The notes: generated by a model not told the origin, from the sequence alone. DNA of 64,000 nt from Calliopum simillimum (GCA_951812925.1 OX638370.1:95432897-95496896), one strand, 5' to 3'. Counted from the first letter of the stretch, positions 12,660 through 23,534 are shown. Made by a program: numbers and translations.

Positions 12660-13060
12660 CTGCATCGATACTTTGGATTTTTTCGATATTTTGGAGCTTT
12701 GCCGATATATTAGATATTTTTATATACCGTTGGACTTTTATCGATATTTCGGATGTTTTTCGATACTTTTGTACTTTTACCGATATTTTGGACGTTTCAC
12801 AATACTTTTGTACTTTTATCGATATTTTAGATGTTTTTCGATATTTTTACCGATATTTTGGATGTTTTTTGATACTTTTGAACTTTTATCAATTCTTTGC
12901 AAGTTTCTCGATACTTTTGGACTTTTACTTTGGATGTTTTTCGATACTTTGGGACTTTTACCGATACTTGGACGTTTCTCGATACTTTGGACGTTTCTCG
13001 ATACTTTGGACGTTTCTCGATACTTTTGTACTTTTACCGACATTTTGGATGTTTATCCGA
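12660..13060. repeat. Minisatellite of about 20-bp units
   Basis: Head-to-tail variants of CGATACTTTGGACGTTTCT and a longer-spaced relative with TTTTACCGATATTTTGGATG. The last three units are nearly identical. The array continues at 13778-13830 after an interruption by transposon DNA. Two forward frames stay open for more than 150 codons only because the units lack stops in those frames; I do not call a gene. Confidence 0.8.
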
Positions 13061-13093
13061 TAAAATAACGATTTCAAATATATTTCTTATAAT

Positions 13094-13607
13094 ATGAGAT
13101 CATGGATTCAATACAACTGTTCCAATATATTCGTAACACTAGCGCGGGGTCCAGATATAAATGCTATTAAAATCTTGTGGAATTATCTGGACGCAAAAGT
13201 TCGCCAGCACAATATTTGTTCAAAAACTGAACTGAAAAGGGTATTCATGGAAAATGGGAAAAAATTTATCCGAGCTATTGTGAAAAACTAATTCAAAGAA
13301 TGCCAAAAGGACTTAACATGACAAATAAAAACAAAATAATGTACACTAATTACTGAACTCATGAAAAAATTACAATTTTGTTAAGGTACGACTTTGGCTT
13401 TGGTACTGAATATGCTTGATTTCTGTAACTTTTTAATTATTTTCAAAAATAACGGAAAATTTCAAGTTTGGTTTTTTGTTAAAATTGAAGGATTAAATAG
13501 GCTATTTAAAAATGTACTTCAAATTTCTTAAATTATTTTTGCGTACTTAGTTTTGGGGCATTGAAAAAAAGTTTGTTTGGTGTACGACTTTGGCTTGGAC
13601 CTACTGT
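13094..13607 (+). mobile_element. Tc1-like transposon relic, right part
   Basis: A 65-codon stretch resembles the end of a Tc1 transposase (GPDINAIKILWNYLD corresponds to the catalytic SPDLNPIENLW region; the glutamate is replaced by lysine). It is followed by two copies of GTACGACTTTGGCTT at 13386 and 13582, 196 bp apart, the second next to the ACTG|TA end. This fits the right inverted repeat of an IR/DR-type Tc1 element. The left end is missing. Inserted in or beside the minisatellite. Confidence 0.65.
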
Positions 13608-13614
13608 ATGTAAA

Positions 13615-13780
13615 TAGTATTCATAGTTTAATTTGTAGTTTGTAGTAATTTAGATTTAAGGTTTTTTGATAAAACATCAAAGATACTTCCATCAGTAATA
13701 ATCCTTCCACCATTACTATTTTTATTATGTACTATTGTTATTGATTTAAAGGCTCAATAAATTTACTTACTTACTTACTC
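13615..13780 (+). mobile_element. Probable LINE 3' end with (TTAC)n tail
   Basis: The sequence ends GGCTCAATAAATT followed by TTAC repeats and then directly returns to the minisatellite. This is the usual look of a 5'-truncated non-LTR retrotransposon 3' end. No coding sequence left, so the family is not known. Confidence 0.4.
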
Positions 13781-13829
13781 GATACTTTTAGACCCTTACA
13801 GATATTTTGGATGATTTTCGATACTTTTT

Positions 13830-14985
13830 TTGGTTTTTTCTATAGAAATTTATTAATGATGCAATTTTAGATACATGTTGGATATGAAATGAGAGAAAAT
13901 AAATTGGGCTTCCTAATTTAGCTATTAAAATTATAGGTTAATCATACATTGTTTGGAAAAATGAGGTGAATTTTTGAAAAATTGTCATATCTCGAAAACT
14001 AACACTCAAATTGAACAGCAATTATATAGCCCGGTAAAATACCTTTCATATGACATCAATATTTTTTAAATTCAGGGTTTCCCCAACTTATACCGATTTC
14101 TATAAGAGATATATCCCGATCTTCCTATGGCTATATCTCCGAAAGTAGGTTTTAGTGGCAGTTGTTGTTGTAATTAATTCCTAGAGCCTGGGCAAAAAAA
14201 AAATTAAAAAAAAAAACAAGTCGCTAAAGTAAAATTGTTCCACAATTCCAGAACAGACAGCAACATCAACCATTATATACATATATGTATGTATGCATAC
14301 TTGATTTAGATTTAAAAAATTTGTAGTTTATATTTTTGGTTATTTTGCCCTACAGTAGTCGTACTTACTTTTAAATTGCAAGACAAGCAACTTATTACGC
14401 CCTCCTTTTCTTATATTTCGTCGTCGATTTCTCCTTTTCCTTAAGCTTCTTCTGCGACGTCCGTCGTCACCATTCAATATGAATTTTTTCACGAATTATG
14501 AACAAATTTTATGCAAACCTCAGCTTTTTTTGGTAAATTGTGATCAAATTTCAGGCTGGTGATCGACAATTTCTTCGCTGATTTTAGTTTTCTACAATTA
14601 ATTTCGAGTTGCGAAAAACAAGTTTTCAATTAAAAAAAATTAGGAAATTACGGTAGAGGCACCGTTTCAGTCATACGTTCCCAAAGTTCGAAGGGCACGA
14701 TTCAGTGCCTTCTTTTATTATTTACCGTTCTTTTACTTGAACTACCAAGGAGGTAACTGTATTTTTAACGTTTTTTTCTAATTCTCGGTAAAATTGGCTG
14801 AAATTAAAGCAAAAAATGAATTGGACCAAAATATTTTCACACACGTCAAAGCGATGAACTACAAAAGTGGAATCGACGACGAAGACTGAATTAAAAAAAA
14901 AAAAGTAAAAGCAAAGAGCGATGACAACGACGACAGCGAATTTTTGACAGCATTCGTGGCGAGCGGGGCTGCCACTTGAAAAATT
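13830..14985. other. Intergenic DNA, no gene recognised
   Basis: AT-rich with scattered A and T runs; a slightly more GC-rich, polypyrimidine-rich patch at 14395-14470. Short reading frames near 14720-15077 look random and have no family features. Confidence 0.4.
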
Positions 14986-15065
14986 GTATGGCCGCACTCA
15001 GACGGAGGGCAGATGCCCGTAGGGCAAACCAGTTTTTTACGCTCTTTCAGATTTATTTTCGATTT

Positions 15066-15921
15066 ATACCTTTTCACACTGGCATCGAAAACGGCTCGTT
15101 TTCCATATCATTCGTTTTCAAAACGTGAAATAAATAAATAAATTTTGTTTTCAAACAATTTATTTATGAAACGCACTTTTAATTCAACTCACGTACCCGT
15201 TCAAATTAAACAATGCGAATCAAACTCTTTAATCTCATTAGTCTTGACCTTTTGAGCAGGTGGGCTTTATCTGCAATGCATCAACAGCGATGACAACAAT
15301 AGACTACCTGAACCAGGTCGCAGTGTTTTTCACCCTTATTCAGCCCTTGGACTAGACAAATGAGGATACCACTCGACATACATGTTGAAGGCAAACCTAT
15401 ACCAACGGTGAACTATCCAAAAATTCTCGGTACACGCGACCAAAATACGGAACCGATTGCGTTAACGCAATAATTTGTTGAAGGCTCTTGCGGACTGCAC
15501 ATGGGGCACAGACAAGGAGACGCTCTTGACAACCTATAAATCCAAATATTTTACCCTGGTCTGGTCGCCTACAATAAGCGACACTCAATGGTCCGGTTTG
15601 CAGATTGCACAGAATGCTGCCCTATGCACAGCCACGAGCTTCGTGTTGATGTCCAATGAAGACCATATCAACCAAGAAGCCTGCATGCTGAAGCTGAAGG
15701 ACCATAACAATCTGTTATCACATTCAAAATTTGCTAAATTTATTCACAATTCGATCTGTTTTCAATGACAGTTCGGCTCGTTTTTGTAGAAAACAGCTTC
15801 TCATACGTTTTTGTTTGACGTTTTATTTGTATAAAAAACCAGCCGTTTTTGACTTTTATTTGCCTCAAAAACGAATAATATGGAAAACGAGCCGTTTTCG
15901 ATGCCAGTGTGAAAGGGGTAT
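15066..15921. mobile_element. 856-bp element with ~55-bp terminal inverted repeats
   Basis: Left end ATACCTTTTCACACTGGCAT and right end ATGCCAGTGTGAAAGGGGTA are inverted copies; the match extends about 55 bp through GAAAACGGCTCGTTTTCCATAT. Target duplication not clear. The interior contains a LINE fragment (15330-15730), so the transposon probably took an insertion or captured it. Confidence 0.7.
15330..15730 (+). pseudogene. jockey-type LINE reverse transcriptase fragment
   Basis: Broken frames give IHVEGKPIPTVNYPKILG, then in another frame KALADCTWGTDKETLLTTYK and DTQWSGLQIAQNAALCTAT. This is the conserved stretch C-terminal to the catalytic RT motifs in jockey-like elements (PKILG, TWGxDKETLLTTYK, WxxLQxxQNAALRT). 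At least one frameshift. It lies wholly inside the inverted-repeat element 15066-15921. Confidence 0.75.
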
Positions 15922-16584
15922 TAGAGTGTTTGTCGATCACACGAAAGGCACGGGCAGATTTTCACGGTTGCATTTTTTCTTACTACTTTTCAGTTCGATA
16001 GTGAAATTAGGTGAAACAACGGCAACACATTCCTAGCGCCTGTCAAATTACATATCTGTGGACTTTTGACAATATAACCTAACTCGAAATTGGCAACTTT
16101 TTGGGAGGGCTAAAAACTGACTAACTACTTTTCAATAATGTAGCTCAATTTCGTTGATGCACGTTGAATCTCCTTTTTTCATACATTTTCACTAATCTTG
16201 AAGTGTCAGCTGTCAAACTATTTTTTTTCTTTGTTCATAACACTTGACCGCACGAATGGCGCTAAGTTCAAATCTTGCGAGAACTACGGGACACCCTTAA
16301 ACCTCTGGAACAAGAAATCATAGAGACTGCGATTATACAAATAGAAGCGTATTTAAATTTTACGTTTAGGACTTAAATCTTCGAGAATTGTCTTATCTCT
16401 ACTCAGGTTGTTTTGTCAAAAGTTCACAGATATGTATGTTACTCTTTCTGTTTACCAAAGAAGAAGAACATTTGAAGTGCAAAAGTATTAAAACAAAAAT
16501 GGAATTTAAGTGATTTGGACGAATTAGGAATCCAAATAATTAATTCAGCAACAAAATATGCTGCAAATATAATTTTTATGCGTT

Positions 16585-17009
16585 ATGCGTGATGCGCATA
16601 GAAAAATGTTGCAACAATTTGCTGTTGTTATAAACAATTTGGTACAGATGAGGGCTGCTACTGCAAAAAAAAAAAGAAAATGCTGGATTAAACCGTGGCA
16701 TGCAAGACGTGTCTCTAGAGGTTCCTATTGTCAGCTTAGCCGAGAGCTGAGGGCGGAGGATCCCACAGCATTTCAAAATTTTGTTAGAATGTCGAGTCCG
16801 CAATTTAACCATATTCTGCAGTTTATTCAGCATGATCTAACTAAAATGGATACAAATATGAAGAAAGCTATACCTATCAAAGAGCAGTTGATGGTCACTT
16901 TGCGATTTTTAGCATAGGGGGAGTCGTATAAATGTCTGCAATGCCATATCAGACTTTCGCAACCCTATTTGGTGGAGTGCATTCCTAGAGTTTGTGCAGC
17001 AATTTGGAA
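16585..17009 (+). pseudogene. PIF/Harbinger-type transposase relic
   Basis: 110 codons, then one in-frame TAG (16915-16917) and about 30 more matching codons. Features of Harbinger/HARBI1-like transposases: a basic start, W-x-K-P-W (CWIKPWHARR), ELRAEDPTAFQNFVRM, DTNMKKAIPIKEQLMVTLRFLA, and after the stop GESYKCLQCHIRLSQ and VECIPRVCAAIW. The DDE catalytic region downstream is absent and no Myb-like partner gene is present. With a single stop in a long match the copy may be fairly young, or the TAG may be an allele. Not functional as it stands. Confidence 0.75.
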
Positions 17010-18300
17010 AATATGAAAAATGATTATTTAATGGTTAGTAAATAAATGAACTGGGAGTCATTTAAAATTTTTGGCTTAGCTACTGTTTTCAGATAAATTC
17101 CTCTGTCACTTAAGAAGTAGTAGGTATATAATTGGAAAATGTTAGAAAATTCGCACAGTACCAACTTAAAATAAGTCTATCGTTCACTTTTGCGTGTTTT
17201 TTCTAATTGAAAAAGTGTAGGTACAAATTTTTTGGTGGAAAAATCCAAGAACAATTTTCCAAACTAGTATCATTTAACCAAAAGATGCATGAACAAATTG
17301 AAATTTGAGTTCCAATTCAAATTCAATCCTGCTTAGAAAAAAAAAAAAAACATTTGGTTTGTGCGTAATATTGCTGTATTTTTTTATTTTCAATGTTGTT
17401 CCTGCTATTTCCTTACATCGAAGTGGATGACTACGGTTATTTAGAATTAATTCACTCATAGCAATTGATTATTGCAAAAAGTATTGTTTCACTATTTTTT
17501 TCCATGCTATTTAAAAAATGTATTTTTTCTTCTTCAAAAAGTATTATCTTTGCTACTAAAAGTAAGTACGCTTTTTATGTGTTCCACCGCAACACTTATG
17601 CCCCATGAAGTCTGACAGTGACGCACTTCACAAAAATGAATTATTCTGCCCGCCGTGCAAAAGTTCATTCTCTCTCGCTCAAAACAATTTTTTTTTAAAT
17701 TTTCTATGGGAAGCGACAACAAATCTAATCGCGTTTTCTTTGCTCGACTAATAATTCTGCCCTTTAAAGATGCAGAATTTTTTAAATGTTGACCTGAAAT
17801 CAAAAAATGTTGACCTGTTCAATTTTACAATAGATCAGAACAAATGCAATATTTTTTCAATGTTTAGATATTGGCTACACTGTTATTTACTTTTGACGCA
17901 TTTTTTTTATTTAAACTAAAATTTTAAAAACTTTTTGACGAAGAAAAAATAAAGATTTTGCATTTGTTTCTCTTAAAAATCAACGCTTGAAATTGTGCCC
18001 AGGAAATCATATTTGAAGGTAAATATCTCCATCTTATGCAATCTTAAGAATTAATCGGAAAAATTTTATAGAATATCTTGTTGATGAATCCATGCTGGAA
18101 TCTTCACCCTGCAAAGCTGTTGAAAATAATGATGATGAACTTGTAATTAATTCATTTCTTATAAAATTAATTACACCGAAAGCAGTTTTTTTTGTCCATT
18201 TTGAAGTTATTTTTGTTTTATTTATTTGTTTACGTTTTTATTTATTTACCGTGAATAACAATTTCAAATTATTGACATGACAAATGTCAAAACAGCATCA
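17010..18300. other. Intergenic DNA, nothing recognised
   Basis: AT-rich; short ORFs without family features. A more balanced segment at 17575-17770 holds two AATTCTGCCC-type motifs but no exon structure I can defend. Confidence 0.35.
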
Positions 18301-18754
18301 ATTTTTTTTTCTACAGTTGGTAGCACTTACAAGGTAGAATTCTTTGCATCTTCGAATTTTACGGGTCAAAAAATTATACATTTTTTGCATTTTAAATGTA
18401 GCATTTTTTCAGAAACGAACACGACTAGTTTTACAGGTCAGACTTTTTTTTAGAAACGAACGGAAAAAATGCGACTTTCAAAAAACAAGGGCAGAAAAAA
18501 TGCAAAATTTTTTTCAGAAAAGAAAACGCTATAAGTGCCCTGCGAGCATCTACCCTCCGTGTGAGTGCGACCTATCAGGTTTTTAGCGGATCAAACTTTC
18601 AAATAGGAAAACATCCTGTTATTTTAATAAGAGCTGAGCACGTCTTCGATTTCCGTGACCCCTCGATTTGGCAATGTATCCCATAGAACAACTCAAAATA
18701 AGTCGAACAAATTAAATAAAACATTTCGATATCGCAATTCATTTTCGACACTTA

Positions 18755-18897
18755 GAGCTGGGGCTGAACCGCCGCATCAGTGAACTTACAATTCGTGACG
18801 TAAAGTCATATATTAAGTAATACGAAATACATGTAAAACATATGATTTTACGTCACGAGTTGTTTGTTCACGGATGCGTCGATTCGACCCCTGGTTC
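18755..18897. mobile_element. 143-bp hairpin MITE
   Basis: The left arm (GAGCTGGGGCTGAACCG... GTGACGTAAAGTCATAT) and right arm (ATATGATTTTACGTCACGAG... ACCCCTGGTTC) are inverted copies with roughly 75-80% identity along most of each arm. No ORF. Confidence 0.7.
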
Positions 18898-19033
18898 ACA
18901 CGACAGACAATATAGTCGGGAAACTATTTTGTCTAAATCGGGTTTGTGATTGTGCAGATTGTTTATAACATTCACGAGAAAGGTTCTCTCTTACTGCCTT
19001 ACCTCAATTGGAGCGTTATTCCAGCGTCACAGC

Positions 19034-19178
19034 CATACCTTAATTGGTGCGATAGACTAGCGTCAGCGTAATTTAACCGCCTCTGTTTCGGTATGCTCCA
19101 TATAAATTGAAAGGGTATGAAACAGACAGAGATGGTAAAAATCGCCTGACGCTGGTCTAACGCTCCAATTTAGGTATG
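19034..19178. mobile_element. 145-bp hairpin MITE
   Basis: Ends CATACCTTAATTGG and CCAATTTAGGTATG. The arms pair through GACTAGCGTCAG / CTGACGCTGGTC and CTCTGTTTC / AAACAGACAGAG. Confidence 0.7.
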
Positions 19179-19446
19179 ACAGTCAGGCGTATTTTACCAT
19201 CTCTGTCCGTTTTATGCCATACCGAAATAATGAGCGTTGCGTTGAAGTCATTTGTTTGTCAAAATCATATTGTTGTTCCTTTTTTGACTTTTCTGCAGCT
19301 AACTTCACTCCATAATGCTTTGTCAAAATTGGAAATTCGAATAGCTGAGCGTTAAGCGTTGGCAATTTCGGTATGCGCCATACAAATTGTATGTACATGA
19401 GAAATTTTTGACAGTAAAATAACGCTGACGCTCCAATTTAGGTATG
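19173..19446. mobile_element. Related inverted-repeat MITE, overlapping the previous end
   Basis: The right end (GACGCTCCAATTTAGGTATG) is the same terminus as the 145-bp hairpin. The left end shares the GGTATGACAGTCAGGCG segment. Internal CGGTATGCGCCATACA motifs repeat. Probably a second or nested member of the family. Confidence 0.5.
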
Positions 19447-19460
19447 GCAGTAAAAAAAAG

Positions 19461-19969
19461 GGTAATACTTGGGCAAAGTGACTCCAGTCATATTTCAGTC
19501 CCAAAAAAACATGGTATCGAATTAGCGGTTTTTTTTTATAATATCAGATCACTCTTACAAGGGGCAGAAGGTTTTTGAATCGAAAAATCATGTTGTTGAC
19601 TCAAAAATCGGCAATGTCGGGAGTCACTTTTCACCACTGATCCGCGGCCGAAGGCCGCCGCGAAGCCGGTGTTGGATTTTTGGGAGTTTTAAATCCTGAG
19701 TTGCGGCCGCAGGCCGCCCACCTACCCCTACTCTTATGTAAAATTACTGTGGCTAGCAAGCCAGGTGTTGGATATATTATAGATTGATCCGCGGCCGAAG
19801 GCCGCCTCGAAGCCGGTGTTAGATTTTTGGGAGTTTTAAATAATTTTTTGATTCAAAAACCTTCTGCCCCTTGTAAGAGTGATGTGACATTATAAAAAAA
19901 ACCGCTAATTCGATACCATATTTTTTTGGGACGGAAATATGGCTGGAGCCACTTTGCCCAAGTATTACC
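19461..19969. mobile_element. 509-bp MITE with ~125-bp TIRs and 8-bp TSD
   Basis: Left TIR starts GGTAATACTTGGGCAAAGTG and the right end is its inverse; arms match closely for about 125-130 bp. Both ends are flanked by AAAAAAAG (19453-19460 and 19970-19977), an 8-bp target duplication. The core has GC-rich palindromic motifs GCGGCCGAAGGCCGCC (near 19642 and 19790, with a variant near 19702), each of the first two followed by the same GAAGCCGGTGTT...TTTTTGGGAGTTTTAAAT segment. No ORF. GG-start with 8-bp TSD would fit Merlin- or P-like parents; the family is not established. Confidence 0.85.
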
Positions 19970-20326
19970 AAAAAAAGATTTACTCATTTCGCTACTCATC
20001 ACATACATATTTTTTGGGTTTATTTTCATAGGCTGGTAGCACTTTAGAATAGCTATGGTTGGCAATGCGGTAATATAGCAAGTCACTTGTCAGACATTCG
20101 GCATCAGCTAAACAAAAAAAAAAGTGTTTAATCATTTTGCTTCGCGAATACTTAAAGCATTTTTCGCTAAAAATACAAATTAGAAACATTAAAAAACATA
20201 AGTAAAGGTATTGAAATTGTTTTTTTAAATACGGAATAAGAAAGTGAAAGAAAAAGAAAATTTGTAAAATATGAAAAGGTTGTCTAACTTTAACCTCACT
20301 AACCATTACATTTATTTTTGCCGCAG

Positions 20327-21121
20327 ATGTTCCTCACACGATCCGAATACGACAGAGGCGTCAATACCTTTTCACCAGAAGGAAGACTTTTCCAAGTTGA
20401 ATATGCAATTGAAGCTATTAAATTGGGATCTACGGCCATAGGCATTTGCACCAATGAGGGTATGTTTTATTGCAAAAATGCGGCTTATCAAATCATTAAT
20501 GGTTTTGTTTCTTTTTCGTTCTCAGGTGTCGTACTTGCCGTAGAGAAACGCATCACTTCACCGCTGATGGTACCTAACGCTGTGGAGAAAATCGTTGAAG
20601 TCGATCATCATATTGGTTGTGCCACTTCTGGTCTGATGGCTGATGCACGTACGCTTATCGAACGGGCACGCGTTGAATGTCAAAATCATTGGTTTGTCTA
20701 TAATGAACGCATGACTATTGAATCCTGCGCTCAGGCAGTCTCTGCACTGGCCATACAATTTGGCGACAGTGGTGATGGTGGTTCGGCTATGAGTCGTCCT
20801 TTTGGTGTAGCAATTTTATTTGCGGGCATTGAAGATGGCAAGCCACAGCTTTGGCATATGGATCCTTCTGGCACTTATATACGCTATGGCGCAAAAGCCA
20901 TCGGTTCCGGTAGTGAAGGTGCACAACAAAATTTGCAAGATAATTTCACAGCAGAAATGACTTTGCATGATGCAATTGATTTGTCTTTGAATACATTAAA
21001 GCAAGTCATGGAAGAAAAATTAAATTCTACAAATGTTGAAGTAATGACCATGACACCTGATAAGTTATTTCGAATGTACATGAAGGAAGAAGTTGAGGAA
21101 ATCATTACCAAATTGGCTTAA
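20327..21121 (+). CDS. Prosalpha5: Proteasome subunit alpha type-5
   Basis: Two coding exons, 20327-20459 and 20526-21121, encode 242 aa, the usual length for this subunit. The start is the ATG directly after an acceptor (TTTTTGCCGCAG), so a 5' UTR intron is expected. The N-terminal proteasome-alpha signature is clear ([20 protein letters not shown]), followed by [14 protein letters not shown] and, after the splice, [15 protein letters not shown]. The alpha-5-specific block [21 protein letters not shown] and the acidic C-terminus KEEVEEII also fit. The protein forms one of seven positions in the outer alpha ring of the 20S core particle and has no catalytic threonine. The 66-nt intron (20460-20525) is a multiple of three and stop-free, so unspliced DNA looks like one ORF with 22 extra codons. 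Confidence 0.96.
   Translation: MFLTRSEYDRGVNTFSPEGRLFQVEYAIEAIKLGSTAIGICTNEGMFYCKNAAYQIINGFVSFSFSGVVLAVEKRITSPLMVPNAVEKIVEVDHHIGCATSGLMADARTLIERARVECQNHWFVYNERMTIESCAQAVSALAIQFGDSGDGGSAMSRPFGVAILFAGIEDGKPQLWHMDPSGTYIRYGAKAIGSGSEGAQQNLQDNFTAEMTLHDAIDLSLNTLKQVMEEKLNSTNVEVMTMTPDKLFRMYMKEEVEEIITKLA
20460..20525 (+). other. Prosalpha5: 66-nt in-frame intron of Prosalpha5
   Basis: Begins GTATGT and ends TTCTCAG. Removing it restores the family sequence [12 protein letters not shown]; leaving it in adds 22 residues (starting [10 protein letters not shown]) that interrupt the first beta-sheet region of the alpha-subunit fold. Intron call rests on the conserved protein alignment. Confidence 0.92.
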
Positions 21122-21290
21122 ATATTTGATTTTAAATTATAATTTAAAAAATAAGTTTCGCTTTTTAAAATTTTTCCAATTCGTTGTGGTATTTTTTTAT
21201 AAAAGAAAAAAAAATGGCAAAATAATAAGGGATTTAAAATCTAAGCTTCAAACTTATTGAATCCAAGGATTGTGCATAGACTTATAATGA

Positions 21291-21790
21291 GGGTATTCCT
21301 TAAAACGTGTAATGCCTCGAACACCTCGTAAACTCTTAAAACTGTCAAAGTTCGTATCGACTTTAACAACTATTCCCATACAAAGTGAACCATATTTTGA
21401 ATGTGTGGAGAAAACGAAAAGATATCGGCCTGAAAAGTTTTACCAAATAAATGTCTACATAAGCAATGTTGTGGCACAATATGAAATAAATCGGTGAATG
21501 GTCACTGGCCTTGAAATTGTCGTGACCTTTGCCAGAAGTTTTATAACTTTTTTCGGAGGTACGGTAGCAAATACATAGGATCGGATAAAGATATCAACTG
21601 AAATTAAGTCCAAGATTAAATACTTGTAAGTAGGAGGATCCACCAAAATTTTGTGCAAATAGCCCAACGGACACTCCCACAAAATACATTTCAAAAGACT
21701 TTGACAATACTTGTCAAAATCAATACGAACTTTGACAGTATTGTGAGATTATGAGGTTTTCGAGGCTTTTGCACGTTCTAAGTAATACCC
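21291..21790. mobile_element. 500-bp element with ~75-bp inverted repeats, just 3' of Prosalpha5
   Basis: Left end GGGTATTCCTTAAAACGTGT and right end ACGTTCTAAGTAATACCC are inverted copies. Pairing runs through GCCTCGAACACCTCGTAA and ACTGTCAAAGTTCGTAT. A compact 74-bp palindrome of the same family is at 23461-23534. No real ORF. Confidence 0.7.
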
Positions 21791-21799
21791 TAAATGTAT

Positions 21800-23460
21800 A
21801 AATTTTTATTTTTTAGCTTATGTTATTGCTATTGGCCAGTGAAATTGCTTCGCAAATGAATTCAATTGAATGGCCATCGGTAATACCAATTTTCCGATTA
21901 CAACTAAACTGCGAGCTAGGGTGCCTTACGGAACTGTGCCTATGTTTTGTTTTTAGGTTGCCTTATACTTTTTTTTTTTTGTTTAAGGCCTGTGAAAATA
22001 ACTGTAAATGACAACAAATTAATGAAAGTATGGATGGATGGATGGGTCCATTTTTTCTTTATGCCTGAGTAATAAATTTTCCACCACTGATAATAGTACA
22101 CAAACAAATTACGTTGCATATTTATAGGTGCTGCTATTTTAATTCCGAATTCGTTATAAATATTTGCAATATTTGAGAAGTGGTAAGACTTTTTTGAGGA
22201 CAATCGCACAGGTAGTGACTCTTTATAAAATAATAACTGTAACACTTAAAGCACAATTTATAAAGAGGTAAATTGTATGAAAAAAAAAAAACTATTTTTT
22301 TAAAAAAAAGTTTCTTCGAGACTACGTCAAACAAAATCTTATCAGCGTTCAATTAATAAACAATATATTTTACATTGACATAATAATCTACATTTGTATT
22401 TGCAACATTAATTAGTAAATTTGATTAAATTGCCACATTTCATTCTGCAATAAAATGCTCATTGAGTCGCAATCAATCGCATAATTGTGTAAAAATCCTT
22501 TATCACTTTAATGTCGATATTTTACATTTTCCAATAATAAAATTATACACGATAACATAAGTCACTTTTTGAAGATCATTTAATAAACTACGTGTAAATA
22601 AGGTAGACTAGAAGTGACGCTCCTAGGGGGGAGGAGGTAGTGACAAGCGTTAGGTTTTGTCACAGTGGAGAGTGTGGTTTCAAATTGAAAGATAGAGGTT
22701 ACTAGATCTGTTGTACGAAATAATTTAAGGTGAATCTTTCAGGAATAATCTTTATTTATCTATTGTAAATACCTAGTGGTTTTTCCAACCGTAATCGTAA
22801 CAACAAACCGCCTATCAAAACTTTTGTTTTTAAATTTTGTCCTTAAGAAGGAATAAATTGATTAAGTCACGCGTGGTCAAAACATTTTTAACCGTCATCT
22901 TGCATCCTATTGAAAATTTGTATATTTTCTTGTTCAGGACACTTTTCTTATCATAATAAAAAAAAAATAAAAATAAAAAAAACCATCGGGCGCTTTTATT
23001 TTAAATCGAATTTCCGTAAAGTCAAAAATAACATGTAATGCATGCAAATTAGGTATTTATTTCTAATTTTGTTGAACATGCACCGATTTTGATCCGTCAG
23101 GGCTCATTTTGTTCGTAATAAAATTTAAAACAAAACCAAGACTTTAGTTTTTTGCGGCTTTTGCCCAAAACCTTTAATCCCACGTGAACCCTCAAAATGG
23201 GATAAATTCAATAAAACTGTTCTAAAATGCTTAAAAATGGAAAATTATGCTATTCAGGGGGTTCTCTAGGTTGCTGAATCCAAATATGAAGTTGGAAAAT
23301 GGAAAAATTGAACATGGCGCCCGGAAAACTGCTTACATACTCATAAGCACCAAAAATAGGAAAAAAATCGTTATAGTGGACTGCCTGGGGGTTTTAGCCT
23401 AGAAGCTTTGTTACAGTGAATGAAATTATACGGTCGAGGTGGGATTTTGTTTTTTATACT
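21800..23460. other. Intergenic DNA, no gene recognised
   Basis: AT-rich with homopolymers. A minus-strand frame at 21940-22352 has a few Cys pairs but no defensible domain. Confidence 0.35.
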
Positions 23461-23534
23461 GAGGGGATTCCTGATAACGCGTAAAAGCCTCGAAAACCTC
23501 GTAAATTTTTTTACACGTTTTCAGGAATCCCCTC
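23461..23534. repeat. 74-bp palindrome related to 21291-21790
   Basis: GAGGGGATTCCTG at the left and CAGGAATCCCCTC at the right, with the central AAAGCCTCGAAAACCTCGTAAA motif seen in the arms of the 21291-21790 element. Confidence 0.65.

Noticed and set aside
12584..13068. Two overlapping plus-strand reading frames of 155-159 codons
   Set aside because: They follow the minisatellite units exactly, have no start context, splice sites or known domain, and exist only because the unit lacks stops.
20318..20326. Start of Prosalpha5 at a TTG nine bases upstream
   Set aside because: Those bases are the end of an acceptor site (TTTTTGCCGCAG); the family protein begins [11 protein letters not shown] at 20327.
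20327..21121. Prosalpha5 as a single 264-codon exon
   Set aside because: The extra 22 codons have GT-AG ends and interrupt a strongly conserved family sequence, so an intron is the better reading.
21940..22352. Minus-strand frames with Cys pairs (KLCFKCYS, LCDC), suggesting a zinc finger or ZAD domain
   Set aside because: The cysteine spacing does not fit a ZAD or C2H2 pattern over its length, and two frames would be needed.
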